A stretch of 49,605 bases of DNA from Sulfurimonas sp. (GTDB lineage Bacteria > Campylobacterota > Campylobacteria > Campylobacterales > Sulfurimonadaceae): NCBI GenBank assembly GCA_002899765.1, contig PPDH01000014.1:18188-67792 (forward strand), given 5' to 3'. The notes beneath the pieces were generated by a model that ran no database searches, was not told the DNA's origin, and saw nothing but the letters and a program-made list of their open reading frames with translations. Position numbers and translations under genes: made by a program. Positions 34,754-43,758 of this stretch are shown piece by piece. Position 1 is the stretch's first letter. Each line of letters begins with the position of its first letter.

Positions 34754-35772
34754 TAAATACGCAATTTTACATGAAGTTGGCCTTAGATGAGGCATGGAAG
34801 TATCAGGGTTTAACATACCCAAATCCTGCAGTCGGCTGCACTGTTGTATCTCAAGAGGGTGCAATTTTAGCAATCGAAGCTCATAAATGTGCGGGTGCTC
34901 CTCATGCTGAAGTCGAAGCGTTAAAATCGGCATATTTTAAACTAACAAATGATTCAAAAATCTTAGATATTTACGAATCATCTCAAATTCATACATACCT
35001 TTTGCTTCATCACAACAACTGCTTTTACGACATGACTCTCTTTACGACACTTGAACCATGTTCACATGTAGGTAAAACACCTTCTTGCGCATCTCTTATC
35101 TCTACTCTTGGAATAAAAAAGCTTTTTATAGGTTCCATTGATTCCAATATGGAAGCTTCAGGCGGAGCGGATATAGTGGCAAATGCAGGTATTAATGTGG
35201 AGAAAGATATTTTGGCAAAAGAGTGTAGCGAGCTTCTAGAACCCTTTAATATGTGGCAAAAAAATAGTTTTGTTTTTTTTAAATGGGCGCAAAGACTAAA
35301 CGGCACTATTGACGAGGGTGTCATCAGTTCAACAAACTCCAGAACAAAAGTTCATGCTATGAGAGACGTCTGTGATTTGCTAGTCATCGGAGGAAATTCG
35401 GTGAGAATCGACAGACCAAAACTCGATGCAAGAATGGTAAATGGCAAAGCCCCTGATATTTTGATTTATTCGAGAAGTAAAGAGTTTGACAAATCTATCC
35501 CGCTTTTTAGCGTTGAGGGCAGAAAAGTTATAATAAGTGATAGTTTTTTACTTTTAAAAAACTACAAAAATATAATGATTGAGGGTGGAGAGAAAATGTT
35601 TGAACTCTCAAAGGATATTGTTGATTATTATCTATGTTTTATATCACCTACCGTTGGTGGAAATAGCAATTTTACCGGCATTAACGAGAAGTTTGAGATT
35701 TTAAATATACAAAAAGATGAGCAAGATATAATTATGTGGATGAAGCAAGCAGATAACAGGGGAAACAAGTAG
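34747..35772 (+). CDS. ribD: Bifunctional riboflavin deaminase/reductase
   Basis: The protein has 341 residues. The N-terminal cytidine-deaminase-like domain has zinc ligands H53-A-E55, Cys105 (TTLEPCSH) and Cys114 (KTPSC). The interval between the HAE and PCSH motifs is about 30 residues longer than usual. The C-terminal reductase domain follows from about 172 (FFKWAQRLNGTID, IMIEGGEKMF). It performs steps two and three of riboflavin synthesis. An alternative ATG at 34771 would shorten it by eight residues. Confidence 0.92.
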   Translation: MVINTQFYMKLALDEAWKYQGLTYPNPAVGCTVVSQEGAILAIEAHKCAGAPHAEVEALKSAYFKLTNDSKILDIYESSQIHTYLLLHHNNCFYDMTLFTTLEPCSHVGKTPSCASLISTLGIKKLFIGSIDSNMEASGGADIVANAGINVEKDILAKECSELLEPFNMWQKNSFVFFKWAQRLNGTIDEGVISSTNSRTKVHAMRDVCDLLVIGGNSVRIDRPKLDARMVNGKAPDILIYSRSKEFDKSIPLFSVEGRKVIISDSFLLLKNYKNIMIEGGEKMFELSKDIVDYYLCFISPTVGGNSNFTGINEKFEILNIQKDEQDIIMWMKQADNRGNK

Positions 35773-35773
35773 A

Positions 35774-36484
35774 ATGGAAAAACAAGAAAAAATCGTATCG
35801 ATGTTTGACAATATCGCGCCGACGTATGACACGGCTAATCGCGTCATGAGTATGGGAGTAGATAAAAGCTGGAGACGAAAAGCATGTGATTTGGCTTACG
35901 GTTTTTATGCAAAAGAGTCTATCGATAAGATTGTTGACGTTGCTTGCGGAACCGGCGACATGATGGATTTTTGGAAAAAAAGATCGGAGGCCAGCCGTAT
36001 AGCGATTGGCGAGATAGTCGGAGTCGACCCCTCAAACGGTATGGTAAATGTAGCAAGAGAAAAGTTCCCTAAGTTTAATTACCATATAGCAAAAGCTACC
36101 GAAATACCGCTAAAAGATAAAGCAGCGGATATATTAAGCATCACGTACGGTATCAGAAATGTAGTTGAGAGAGAAGCAGCTCTAAGAGAGTTTAACAGGG
36201 TTTTAAAAGAGGGCGGGCTTGTAGTTATTTTAGAGTTTATGAAAAACGAAAACCCTTCATTTCTTGGGAAAATAAGAGATTTTTATATGAATAAAGTTTT
36301 ACCGAAAGTAGGTGGTTTTATATCTAAAAATCTTGAAGCGTATGAGTATCTGCCAAATTCAATAGGTGATTTCTCAACAGTTGAAAATATGCAAAAAGAG
36401 CTCATGGAAGCAGGTTTTGAGATTGTCTACACAAAGAGTTTTTCAATGGACATTTCAACCCTTTTGATAGCAAGAAAAAAATAG
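35774..36484 (+). CDS. ubiE: Demethylmenaquinone methyltransferase
   Basis: The protein has 236 residues. The UbiE/MenG signatures Y-D-x-x-N-R-V-M-S-M-G at 18-28 and V-D-V-A-C-G-T-G-D-M (SAM loop) are present, along with I-T-Y-G-I-R-N-V. It methylates demethylmenaquinone to menaquinone, the main quinone of this phylum. The futalosine-type enzyme encoded at 40190 probably feeds the same pathway. It starts one base after ribD. Confidence 0.94.
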   Translation: MEKQEKIVSMFDNIAPTYDTANRVMSMGVDKSWRRKACDLAYGFYAKESIDKIVDVACGTGDMMDFWKKRSEASRIAIGEIVGVDPSNGMVNVAREKFPKFNYHIAKATEIPLKDKAADILSITYGIRNVVEREAALREFNRVLKEGGLVVILEFMKNENPSFLGKIRDFYMNKVLPKVGGFISKNLEAYEYLPNSIGDFSTVENMQKELMEAGFEIVYTKSFSMDISTLLIARKK

Positions 36485-36492
36485 GCTAAAAG

Positions 36493-37752
36493 GTGTATAC
36501 GCTTAGCGTTTCTTCTTTAAACGAACAGATTAAAGCTCTTTTGGAGAGTACTTTTGCAAGAGTGCTTGTAGAAGGAGAACTCTCACGCGTAACCTTTCAT
36601 AACAGCGGTCATGTCTATTTTACTCTTAAGGATGAGAATTCTGCCATAAAAGCCGTCATTTTCAAGGCAAATGCCGCCAAGCTGAAGTTCCAGCTTCAAG
36701 AGGGTTTAAAGGTAGTGCTTGATGGGGCTGTGACGCTTTATAAGCCTCGCGGAGAGTATCAGATAAACTGCTTTACAATTTCGCCATCGGGTCACGGTGC
36801 TTTGGCATTGGCTTATGAACAGTTGAAAAATAAACTCTCTTCGCAGGGTTATTTTGATAGTGCAAGAAAAAAACATTTTCCCAAATTTCCAAAAAAAATA
36901 GCTCTTATTACTTCGGCTACGGGTGCTGCTTTGCAGGATATGCTCCGCGTGGCAAATAGTAGATATAGAGTAATAGAGATTGACATATACGATGTTTTGG
37001 TTCAGGGGCAAAACGCTGCTCCCTCTATTGTAAAGGCTCTAAGTTTAGCAGATGCCAGAGGGTATGATATTATAGTGATGGGGCGCGGCGGCGGAAGCAT
37101 GGAGGATTTGTGGGCATTTAATGAAGAGATAGTTGCCGATGCAATTTTTAAAGCCAAAACGCCTATAGTTTCTGCTGTCGGACATGAGATAGATTGGGTA
37201 ATAAGTGATTTTGTGGCAGATTTACGGGCTCCTACACCTAGTGCTGCCATGCAGATGATACTACCCGATACTAATGAGCTGTATCAATATATAGACTCTA
37301 TTGAATCACAATATATTCAAATAATTAAACAAAAAATTTACAACTCAAAACAGGAGTTGACGCATTTGATAAATTTATACTCAGGACACTCGATAGAGAA
37401 GAAAATAAATCAAAAAATAGAGGATGTAAAGCAGTTACAAACCTCCTATAATCAGACTATTTCATTTAAAATGCAGAGCTTTTTTAAAGAGGTTGAATCC
37501 ATAAAAATAAGATTTCCGCATGTAATGCAAAGCAGAATCAATATTGCTCAAAATCAAGTGGCAACACTGCAAAAAATGTTAGAATCCAATCATCCAAAAC
37601 TAAAGAGTAAAAAAGGTTTTGCACAGATTTCTAAAGATGCTAAAGTTATTGATATAGCCTCTTTAAAAGTTGATGATATTTTTGATTTAATGAATGATAA
37701 AGTAAAGATAAGCGCAAAAGTGCTTACAAAAAATAGATTAAAAAAGGTTTGA
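36493..37752 (+). CDS. xseA: Exodeoxyribonuclease VII large subunit
   Basis: The protein has 419 residues. An N-terminal OB fold (LSVSSLNEQIKALLESTFAR, VYFTLKDENSAIKAVIFKAN) leads into the catalytic core with R-G-G-G-S-M-E-D-L and VGHEIDW, and then a long coiled-coil region. It degrades single-stranded DNA with XseB. No xseB gene lies nearby. The start is GTG at 36493 after AAAAGG. Confidence 0.94.
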   Translation: MYTLSVSSLNEQIKALLESTFARVLVEGELSRVTFHNSGHVYFTLKDENSAIKAVIFKANAAKLKFQLQEGLKVVLDGAVTLYKPRGEYQINCFTISPSGHGALALAYEQLKNKLSSQGYFDSARKKHFPKFPKKIALITSATGAALQDMLRVANSRYRVIEIDIYDVLVQGQNAAPSIVKALSLADARGYDIIVMGRGGGSMEDLWAFNEEIVADAIFKAKTPIVSAVGHEIDWVISDFVADLRAPTPSAAMQMILPDTNELYQYIDSIESQYIQIIKQKIYNSKQELTHLINLYSGHSIEKKINQKIEDVKQLQTSYNQTISFKMQSFFKEVESIKIRFPHVMQSRINIAQNQVATLQKMLESNHPKLKSKKGFAQISKDAKVIDIASLKVDDIFDLMNDKVKISAKVLTKNRLKKV

Positions 37753-37755
37753 AAA

Positions 37756-38352
37756 ATGAAATATCCGGATTTTTTTGATAGCATAGAAACTATTAAAGTT
37801 GTTGATCCATTAGCTAAGGTTTTAGGCGCATTTGAGGATGGTGTTTATGAATTTAATTATCTTGAGATAGTAAAAGCGGCAGGTCACAGCTGTCCTACGG
37901 TCGCGGGGGCATATCTGATAACGTTAGAGGCTTTAAAAGCATTGTATCCAAATGAACAGGCTGTTAGAGGTAATATAAAAGTAGAGTTTGGTGAGCCTCT
38001 AGAAGAAGGTGTCGCAGGTGTTATAAGCAATGTCGTCTCTCAAATTACAGGTGCAACGGATAAGAGCGGTTTTAAAGGTTTGGCAGGAAAATTTGCTCGT
38101 CATTCTTTGATGTTTTTTGATGTAAATATCAACTCTTCTGCTAGATTTACAAGAGTTGATAATGGCAAAAGCGTAGATGTATATTATGACCCATCATCAA
38201 TAGGCGGCAATCCGAAAATGCAGCAGTTAATGCAAAAAATGATGGGCGGCGTGGCAAATACACAAGAGATAAAAGAGTTCGGAGAACTTTGGCAAGATAG
38301 AGTAAAAAGAATTTTTGAGAACATGTCAAGTGTTGTTAAAGTTGTTGCTTAA
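37756..38352 (+). CDS. FmdE-like protein
   Basis: The protein has 198 residues. A-G-H-S-C-P-T-V-A-G-A-Y-L near 42-54 carries a His/Cys metal-binding motif like that of the FmdE family (formylmethanofuran dehydrogenase subunit E), followed by VEFGEPLEEGVAGV and ITGATDKSGFKGL. FmdE-type proteins occur outside methanogens without known substrate. There is no other methanofuran gene here. It begins three bases after xseA and is the last gene of the long run. Family call from pattern only. Confidence 0.65.
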   Translation: MKYPDFFDSIETIKVVDPLAKVLGAFEDGVYEFNYLEIVKAAGHSCPTVAGAYLITLEALKALYPNEQAVRGNIKVEFGEPLEEGVAGVISNVVSQITGATDKSGFKGLAGKFARHSLMFFDVNINSSARFTRVDNGKSVDVYYDPSSIGGNPKMQQLMQKMMGGVANTQEIKEFGELWQDRVKRIFENMSSVVKVVA

Positions 38353-38378
38353 GAGGTGTAATTTTTCAGTAATCATAC

Positions 38379-38384
38379 TATAAT
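38379..38384 (+). promoter_or_regulatory. Candidate -10 box upstream of the gene at 38419
   Basis: TATAAT within CATACTATAATATAC lies 35 bases before the ATG at 38419, in the 66-base gap after the FmdE-like gene. No -35 hexamer is evident. Confidence 0.45.
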
Positions 38385-38418
38385 ATACTTCTTTAGTAAA
38401 AATGACACAGGAGTAGTT

Positions 38419-38832
38419 ATGGCATATTTTGATAACGTTAAAGTCGGAGACAGTGTATATGGACTAGTGTTTGGAGCTGGGGAAGTATCTCAAATCTTTG
38501 ATTATAGCCACTATAAGATTATGGTAAATTTTAAAAGTGATTATGAAGTTCCTTATACCGAGGATGGAATTCCTGGATGGGGACACTTCACAAAACAGAC
38601 ACTTTTTTATAAAAATGATATAGATTTGACCGACGTTGATTTCTCTCCCGCTTCAAAGGTACTTTCAATTAAAAAGATTATAAAATTAAAAGAGAAAAAA
38701 AAGCTTCAAGTAAGACTTCCATCCGGCATCTGGAAAAGTATAAAAAAAGCAGAGTTATCGTATGTGGAAGATTTACTTGAGAGAGAAAAGTATTACATGT
38801 TTAGAAAAAAACAACAAAAAGATGAGAAGTAA
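38419..38832 (+). CDS. Uncharacterised small basic protein
   Basis: The protein has 137 residues and no signal or membrane segment. The N-terminal part (VKVGDSVYGLVFGAGEVSQI, YKIMVNFKSDYEVPYTEDGI) looks like a small beta-barrel of the SH3/CarD-like type. The C-terminal third is lysine rich and helical. AGGAG precedes the ATG with good spacing. I do not recognise the family. It ends nine bases before ogt, suggesting cotranscription. Confidence 0.75.
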   Translation: MAYFDNVKVGDSVYGLVFGAGEVSQIFDYSHYKIMVNFKSDYEVPYTEDGIPGWGHFTKQTLFYKNDIDLTDVDFSPASKVLSIKKIIKLKEKKKLQVRLPSGIWKSIKKAELSYVEDLLEREKYYMFRKKQQKDEK

Positions 38833-38841
38833 ACACTCTCT

Positions 38842-39315
38842 ATGCAAAATCAATACTCTAGCCGTATTATTACTACTTCCATAGGTGCTATGATTGCCAT
38901 TGTGCATGAGAACGCGATTATCTCTTTTGATTTTATAGAAGATATAAAAACATATCAAACGACCAACGCTTCGCATCCTCTTCTTCTTAAGCTAGAAGAA
39001 GAGATTATTGAATATTTTAAGGGAGAGAGAAAAGAGTTTACTCTTCCACTCTCTGCGAGCGGAACTGAATTTCAAAAAGGTGTTTGGAATACGCTTCTTA
39101 GTATACCTTACGGTGCAACAATCTCATATACGCAAGAGGCTGAAATATTTGGCAATCCAAAAGCAATTAGAGCGGTAGCAAGCGCTAATGGAAAAAATCC
39201 TATCTCAATTCTCATACCATGTCATCGAGTTATTTCATCGGATGGAAGCATTGGCGGATATACAGGAGGAGTGTGGAGAAAAGAGTTTTTGCTCTCTCTT
39301 GAGAGAGCAAAATAG
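38842..39315 (+). CDS. ogt: Methylated-DNA-protein cysteine methyltransferase
   Basis: The protein has 157 residues with the active-site motif I-P-C127-H-R-V and the DNA-binding helix region YGATISYTQEAEIFGNPKAI with R110-A-V. It repairs O6-methylguanine by moving the alkyl group to Cys127 in a single-use reaction. The domain layout matches Ogt/AGT, with a short N-terminal domain. It is convergent with sppA, with five bases between the stop codons. Confidence 0.94.
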   Translation: MQNQYSSRIITTSIGAMIAIVHENAIISFDFIEDIKTYQTTNASHPLLLKLEEEIIEYFKGERKEFTLPLSASGTEFQKGVWNTLLSIPYGATISYTQEAEIFGNPKAIRAVASANGKNPISILIPCHRVISSDGSIGGYTGGVWRKEFLLSLERAK

Positions 39316-39320
39316 TATTT

Positions 39321-40190
39321 TTACTTCATTATAAGAGTCGGAAAATATGTATGAAGAGTAACTGCCGTCTGTGCTGAGAGTTTCTTCATAAATTTGTCAA
39401 ATTTGTCCTCTTTATTCCAAAGCGGCTCGTCTATTGCGCTTAACTTGGCTAGCCTGTTTTTTGCATCATACTCAACACCGATAGTGTCAACTAAACCCAC
39501 ATCTTGAGCTTGTTTGGCGGTAAAGATATGTGCATTTGCAAATGTATCTCTTTTTTTAATATCTAAACCTCTGGCATTTGCTACATCGGTAGTAAAGAGG
39601 TCGTAAGTTCCTTGTATAACTTTGTTTAATTCATTTATCTCATAATCTGTCCACTCTCTATCGGATGCACCCACTTTTTTATATTTTCCGGCTTGTACAC
39701 TTTGTGATTTGATACCTATTTTGCCCATAAGTTCGCTGACATCCGCTCCTTGCATGATGACGCCTATACTTCCAACCATTGAACCGGGGTTTGCGATTAT
39801 CTCATTTGCCCAAATACTTGCATAGTAGCTTCCGCTTGCCAAAGTTCCACTGGCATAAACAACAACGGGTTTTTTCTCTCTTGCTCTTTTTATGGCATAG
39901 GCAACTTCAATAGAAGGTGCAACTGCTCCGCCGGGAGAGTCGATATTTAGTAAAATGCCCTTTACAAACTTGTTAGAGGCGGCTTCATCTATCTGATTTA
40001 CAACTTCTGAAACTTCCATGATAGCGCCTATAAGATTTATTTGTTCAAGATTATGAGGTTTTAAATCCTCCTTGCTTTGCGGTGCAAATATTAAAAAAAG
40101 TATAAGCAAAAAGAGCATAGCTTTGAAATGCTCTTGAATAAATTTTATTGTGGCTAAAACGGGAGAAAATATTCTTTTAATAAACTGCAT
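39321..40190 (-). CDS. sppA: Signal peptide peptidase SppA (S49)
   Basis: The protein has 289 residues with one N-terminal membrane helix (about 22-40) and a periplasmic S49 domain. I-D-S-P-G-G-A-V near 87-94 and NPGSMVGSIGVIMQG with the catalytic serine are family motifs; the general-base lysine is in K-Y-K-K-V-G. It is the short SppA form that assembles as a ring, and it degrades leftover signal peptides in the membrane. It overlaps the previous gene by one base. Confidence 0.93.
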   Translation of the reverse strand: MQFIKRIFSPVLATIKFIQEHFKAMLFLLILFLIFAPQSKEDLKPHNLEQINLIGAIMEVSEVVNQIDEAASNKFVKGILLNIDSPGGAVAPSIEVAYAIKRAREKKPVVVYASGTLASGSYYASIWANEIIANPGSMVGSIGVIMQGADVSELMGKIGIKSQSVQAGKYKKVGASDREWTDYEINELNKVIQGTYDLFTTDVANARGLDIKKRDTFANAHIFTAKQAQDVGLVDTIGVEYDAKNRLAKLSAIDEPLWNKEDKFDKFMKKLSAQTAVTLHTYFPTLIMK

Positions 40191-41410
40191 TAGATACCTT
40201 TTTTTAACTTTCCGTTGATATAAACTTTTGAGATATTATATCTATGAAGTATTAAATGGATAGCTAACTCATCGCTAGGTTCACTCTCTAAATCAAGCAC
40301 TATCATATCGGCATTTTTGCCCTCTGCAATCTCGCCGCTGTTTATTCCAAGAGCATCCGCTGCATCCTTTGTTACGCTTTTTATAAGATTTTTTGCCAGC
40401 TCCAAAAGAGGCATATCTGAGTGCATAAAAAGGGCACACTTCATCTCTTCAAAGAGGTCGAGTTTATAGTTTGAACTAAGTCCGTCTGTTGCGCATATCC
40501 ATCTGATGTTATGTTTTTGCAGTTTTTTCAAATCAAGTGCACCGTTGCCCAGAAGTCTGTTTGAAATCGGGCAGTGTATAACGGTGTGTTTGTTTGATGA
40601 GAGTGTTTGTAGCTCCTCTTCGTTTGCTTTTACGACATGTGTTAAGAGTGTTTCATAGCCATTAAAATATTCCAAAAATTCGCTTGAATTACTCACTGAA
40701 CTCTTCTGTTTTAACAGATTTTCAAAAAAATCTTTAAAATCTCCCTTGTTTTTGTCAAGCCACTCTCTCTCAGCGCTGCTCTCCATGAAATGAGCGCTGA
40801 GTTTAAGATTTTCATCTTTTACGATTTGAAGTGCTTTTTTGATTAAAATAGGATGCACGGAGTAAGGCGAATGAATTGCAACTGCAGGGTAAAACCCTTC
40901 TCTTTTAATGCTTTTTGAAGCATCAAGGCGTGCTAGAAAATCTCCAAAAAGAGCGTCTGCCATCGTTGCTTGCGAGCCGATTAATTCATTGAAAAAAACA
41001 ACATTTTGCGGGGAGGAAGCGCAGACATTCAAATCCATTCCATGCGAACTTATTGCTCCAAAAGTGGTGATTCCCGACTCCAGCATTGAGTTGATTGCCT
41101 TTGCCATGCATGCATCATCACAACCGTTTATGAGCTCATCACGGTTTTCAATGACGCTGTATAGCCAAGGAACAAAGTCTCCATAAGAGAGTTTTGTTTT
41201 GTTCGCGCTAAACTCTACATGTACATGTGCATTTATAAGTCCCGGCATCAAAAGAGAGTTTTTATTGAGCCTAGTTACGGCTGCATCGCCAAACTCTTTT
41301 TTTAAATCTTCTAGCGGAGCTATTTTTTTTATTGTCGTATCAAATGCTACCGACATGTTTGAGAGTAGAACGTTTGGTGTTAGTATATAATGAGGAGTTA
41401 TTATCTGCAT
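40190..41410 (-). CDS. mqnX: Amidohydrolase, probable aminodeoxyfutalosine deaminase
   Basis: The protein has 406 residues of the metal-dependent amidohydrolase fold. Motifs include NAHVHVEFS (metal histidines), HSPYSVHP, H-F-M-E-S-S-A-E-R-E-W and a late aspartate in CATDGLSSNY. In Campylobacter and Helicobacter, which lack MqnB-type hydrolase routes, a homologous protein deaminates 6-amino-6-deoxyfutalosine in menaquinone synthesis. The wider family also includes chlorohydrolase/guanine-deaminase-like enzymes, so the substrate is inferred. It is divergent from aroQ, with an inverted repeat between them. Confidence 0.72.
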   Translation of the reverse strand: MQIITPHYILTPNVLLSNMSVAFDTTIKKIAPLEDLKKEFGDAAVTRLNKNSLLMPGLINAHVHVEFSANKTKLSYGDFVPWLYSVIENRDELINGCDDACMAKAINSMLESGITTFGAISSHGMDLNVCASSPQNVVFFNELIGSQATMADALFGDFLARLDASKSIKREGFYPAVAIHSPYSVHPILIKKALQIVKDENLKLSAHFMESSAEREWLDKNKGDFKDFFENLLKQKSSVSNSSEFLEYFNGYETLLTHVVKANEEELQTLSSNKHTVIHCPISNRLLGNGALDLKKLQKHNIRWICATDGLSSNYKLDLFEEMKCALFMHSDMPLLELAKNLIKSVTKDAADALGINSGEIAEGKNADMIVLDLESEPSDELAIHLILHRYNISKVYINGKLKKGI

Positions 41411-41424
41411 ATTTTATCTTTTTG

Positions 41425-41457
41425 TCTAAATTTAAAATAGATTATGCTTAATTTAGA
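41425..41457. promoter_or_regulatory. Inverted repeat in the mqnX/aroQ divergent gap (possible operator)
   Basis: TCTAAATT (41425-41432) and AATTTAGA (41450-41457) are perfect inverted arms separated by 17 bases. The right arm abuts TAAAAT (41458-41463), a plausible -10 box for aroQ. The spacing suits a dimeric regulator, but the AT-rich context makes chance possible. Confidence 0.4.
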
Positions 41458-41505
41458 TAAAATTGCTCCTTAAAAATACTAAGCATTTAAACAAAAAGGC
41501 AGAAA

Positions 41506-41994
41506 ATGAAAATAGTAGTGATTCAGGGACCGAACTTAAATATGTTGGGTGTAAGAGAACAACAAATTTATGGTGCAATGAAGCTAGAGCAGATACATGC
41601 TCAAATGAAAGATTTTGCAGATCAAAGCGGATTAGAGATAGAGTTCTTTCAAAGCAATCTTGAGGGTGAGATTGTAGATAAGATTCAAGAGTGCTACGGA
41701 GATGCAAACGGCATCATTATAAACCCTGCAGCATATACGCACACATCTATTGCTATCCGCGACGCTATTTCGGCTGTAAATCTTCCTACTATTGAAGTAC
41801 ATATCAGTAATATTCATCGTCGTGAAGAGTTTAGAAAACAAAATATGGTTGCTGCTGTTTGTACATCGTCTATTGTAGGATTCGGTCCTTTTGGATACCA
41901 CCTTGCAATGGTTGGCATGGTACAGATTATGAATGAGATAAAAGCAGTTCAAGAGATGCAAAAACAACAGTCTCAGGCTGCCGGGGAAAATTAA
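41506..41994 (+). CDS. aroQ: Type II 3-dehydroquinate dehydratase
   Basis: The protein has 162 residues. [31 protein letters not shown] and [14 protein letters not shown] are the AroQ motifs, including the conserved tyrosine and histidine. It dehydrates 3-dehydroquinate to 3-dehydroshikimate in the shikimate route. It is followed after four bases by folK. Confidence 0.97.
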   Translation: MKIVVIQGPNLNMLGVREQQIYGAMKLEQIHAQMKDFADQSGLEIEFFQSNLEGEIVDKIQECYGDANGIIINPAAYTHTSIAIRDAISAVNLPTIEVHISNIHRREEFRKQNMVAAVCTSSIVGFGPFGYHLAMVGMVQIMNEIKAVQEMQKQQSQAAGEN

Positions 41995-41998
41995 TTTT

Positions 41999-42487
41999 AT
42001 GTATATAAAGCGTAAAATAAACGAGGAGTTGCAAACCTTTAAAAATTTACGCGATAGCTACAAAAATAGTCCAAATTGTTCGCACCGCTATATTGCTACC
42101 GTAGGATTAGGCGGGAATATCGGTGATGTCAAAAGAAGATTGGTTCATTTGTATAATTATCTCAAAAAAGATAAACAAGTAAGCCTTTTGCAGACATCAC
42201 TTATCTTGAAAAATCCTCCTTTTGGTTTTACTAATCAAGATGATTTTTTTAATGCGGTTATGATGATTAAAACCAGTATGCAACCTAAGTTTTTTTTAGA
42301 TTATTTAATGAGATTGGAGAAAAAATTTGCGCGCAAAAGAAGTTTTGCAAATGCTCCAAGAACATTAGATTTGGATATAATTTTTTTTGACAACAGAGTA
42401 GTGAAGACGCAAAAACTTCAAATACCGCATGCCAAGTGGTTTGAGCGAGAGAGCGTATTGATACCATTGATGGATATACAGAGATGA
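41999..42487 (+). CDS. folK: 2-amino-4-hydroxy-6-hydroxymethyldihydropteridine pyrophosphokinase
   Basis: The protein has 162 residues. G-L-G-G-N-I-G-D near 36-43 and PRTLDLDIIFFD near 117-128 are HPPK signatures, the latter with the Mg-binding aspartates. It pyrophosphorylates the pterin made by FolB. About 25 extra N-terminal residues precede the domain. It overlaps flhF by four bases (ATGA), tying a folate gene to the flagellar block. Confidence 0.93.
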   Translation: MYIKRKINEELQTFKNLRDSYKNSPNCSHRYIATVGLGGNIGDVKRRLVHLYNYLKKDKQVSLLQTSLILKNPPFGFTNQDDFFNAVMMIKTSMQPKFFLDYLMRLEKKFARKRSFANAPRTLDLDIIFFDNRVVKTQKLQIPHAKWFERESVLIPLMDIQR

Positions 42488-43758
42488 AGATTTTAACTTT
42501 TACCGGAAGAACACCTTCAGAAGCATTGAAAAAAGCCAAGATGGATGTCAACTATAGTCAAATGCTTCATATAGATACTAAAGAGATTCAGAAAAAATCA
42601 TTGGGCAGAGAACCTATTTATGAGATAGTTATGGGGATTGAGAGTGACTCTGCTGCTCATGCCACATACCAAAAAACAAAATCTTCACCAAAAGATGAGA
42701 GACCGCTTACCCAAAAAAGTGCCGATGTTTTGTATGATATCTCTTATGCTGCCAGACAGATATCCAAGATAGCAGATGTAAAAGAACCCCTCTATGAGTA
42801 TCAAGATACTAAATCTCAGGTACCTTTTGAACCTAAAGAGCTTAAAGAGATAAAGTCTGAAATAGCCAAACTTGGCGATAAGGTTAAGGTTATTCAAAAT
42901 ATGTTTTGGGATGAAAAAGCTCCCAACCTTGAGAGTCATATCCCCTCTGAATTTGCAGAAATTTATCGTCTGGCTTCTCAAAGCGGCATGAACAGAGAGC
43001 ATTTAGATTCTATTATGAGGGTGACTCTCGAACATATGCCATTTAGAATGAGAGAAAATTCGGCAACTATAAAAAGATATTTTCAGACGGTTCTTAGAAA
43101 AATGGTGCCAATAAGATTGGAGGGCACTCCTTCTGTAGGAAACAAAAAGGTTATTATGCTTGTAGGACCTACGGGCGTCGGTAAAACTACATCGGTAGCA
43201 AAATTGGCAGCAAGATACTCGTACCTCATGCAAAAGAAGTATAAAGTAGGTTTGGTCGTGCTCGATACATACCGCATAGGTGCGGTTGAACAGCTCATGC
43301 AGTACGCTAGAATGATGAAGTTAGGAATTGAAACCGTTGTTGACCCTATAGATTTTGCAAGTGCGCTCGATTCGTTAAGATATTGTGACTATATCCTTAT
43401 AGACACCATGGGTTCAAGTCCTTATGACAGAACAAAAATAGAGAAAATCTATGAGTGTCTTGACGGAAACGACGTTAAATATAACATCGATGTAGTTTTA
43501 GTTATGCCCAGCTCTATAAAATATGAAGATTTAAAAGCTACTTATGATAATTTTTCAACGCTAAACGTCGATACTCTGATGTTTACAAAGTTGGATGAAA
43601 CAAGAGGTTTCGGAAATATATTTTCTCTAGCCTATGAGACAAAAAAACCTATTAGTTACTTCTCAGTAGGGCAGGAAGTTCCTGAAGATTTAGTGTGTGC
43701 AAGCAGTGATTTTCTAGTAGAGTGTTTGTTAAACGGCTTTAACAGGAGCAAGACATGA
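42484..43758 (+). CDS. flhF: Flagellar SRP-like GTPase FlhF
   Basis: The protein has 424 residues: an N-terminal basic domain (1-140), an N domain, and a GTPase G domain with P-loop GPTGVGKT (228-235), DTYRIGAVEQ (261-270), DTMG (307-310) and TKLDE. FlhF places the flagellum at the cell pole and, in Campylobacter, acts in sigma-54 flagellar gene control. The usual DTAGR third motif reads DTMGS here, as in some other FlhF proteins. It is coupled by ATGA to both neighbours. Confidence 0.95.
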   Translation: MKILTFTGRTPSEALKKAKMDVNYSQMLHIDTKEIQKKSLGREPIYEIVMGIESDSAAHATYQKTKSSPKDERPLTQKSADVLYDISYAARQISKIADVKEPLYEYQDTKSQVPFEPKELKEIKSEIAKLGDKVKVIQNMFWDEKAPNLESHIPSEFAEIYRLASQSGMNREHLDSIMRVTLEHMPFRMRENSATIKRYFQTVLRKMVPIRLEGTPSVGNKKVIMLVGPTGVGKTTSVAKLAARYSYLMQKKYKVGLVVLDTYRIGAVEQLMQYARMMKLGIETVVDPIDFASALDSLRYCDYILIDTMGSSPYDRTKIEKIYECLDGNDVKYNIDVVLVMPSSIKYEDLKATYDNFSTLNVDTLMFTKLDETRGFGNIFSLAYETKKPISYFSVGQEVPEDLVCASSDFLVECLLNGFNRSKT

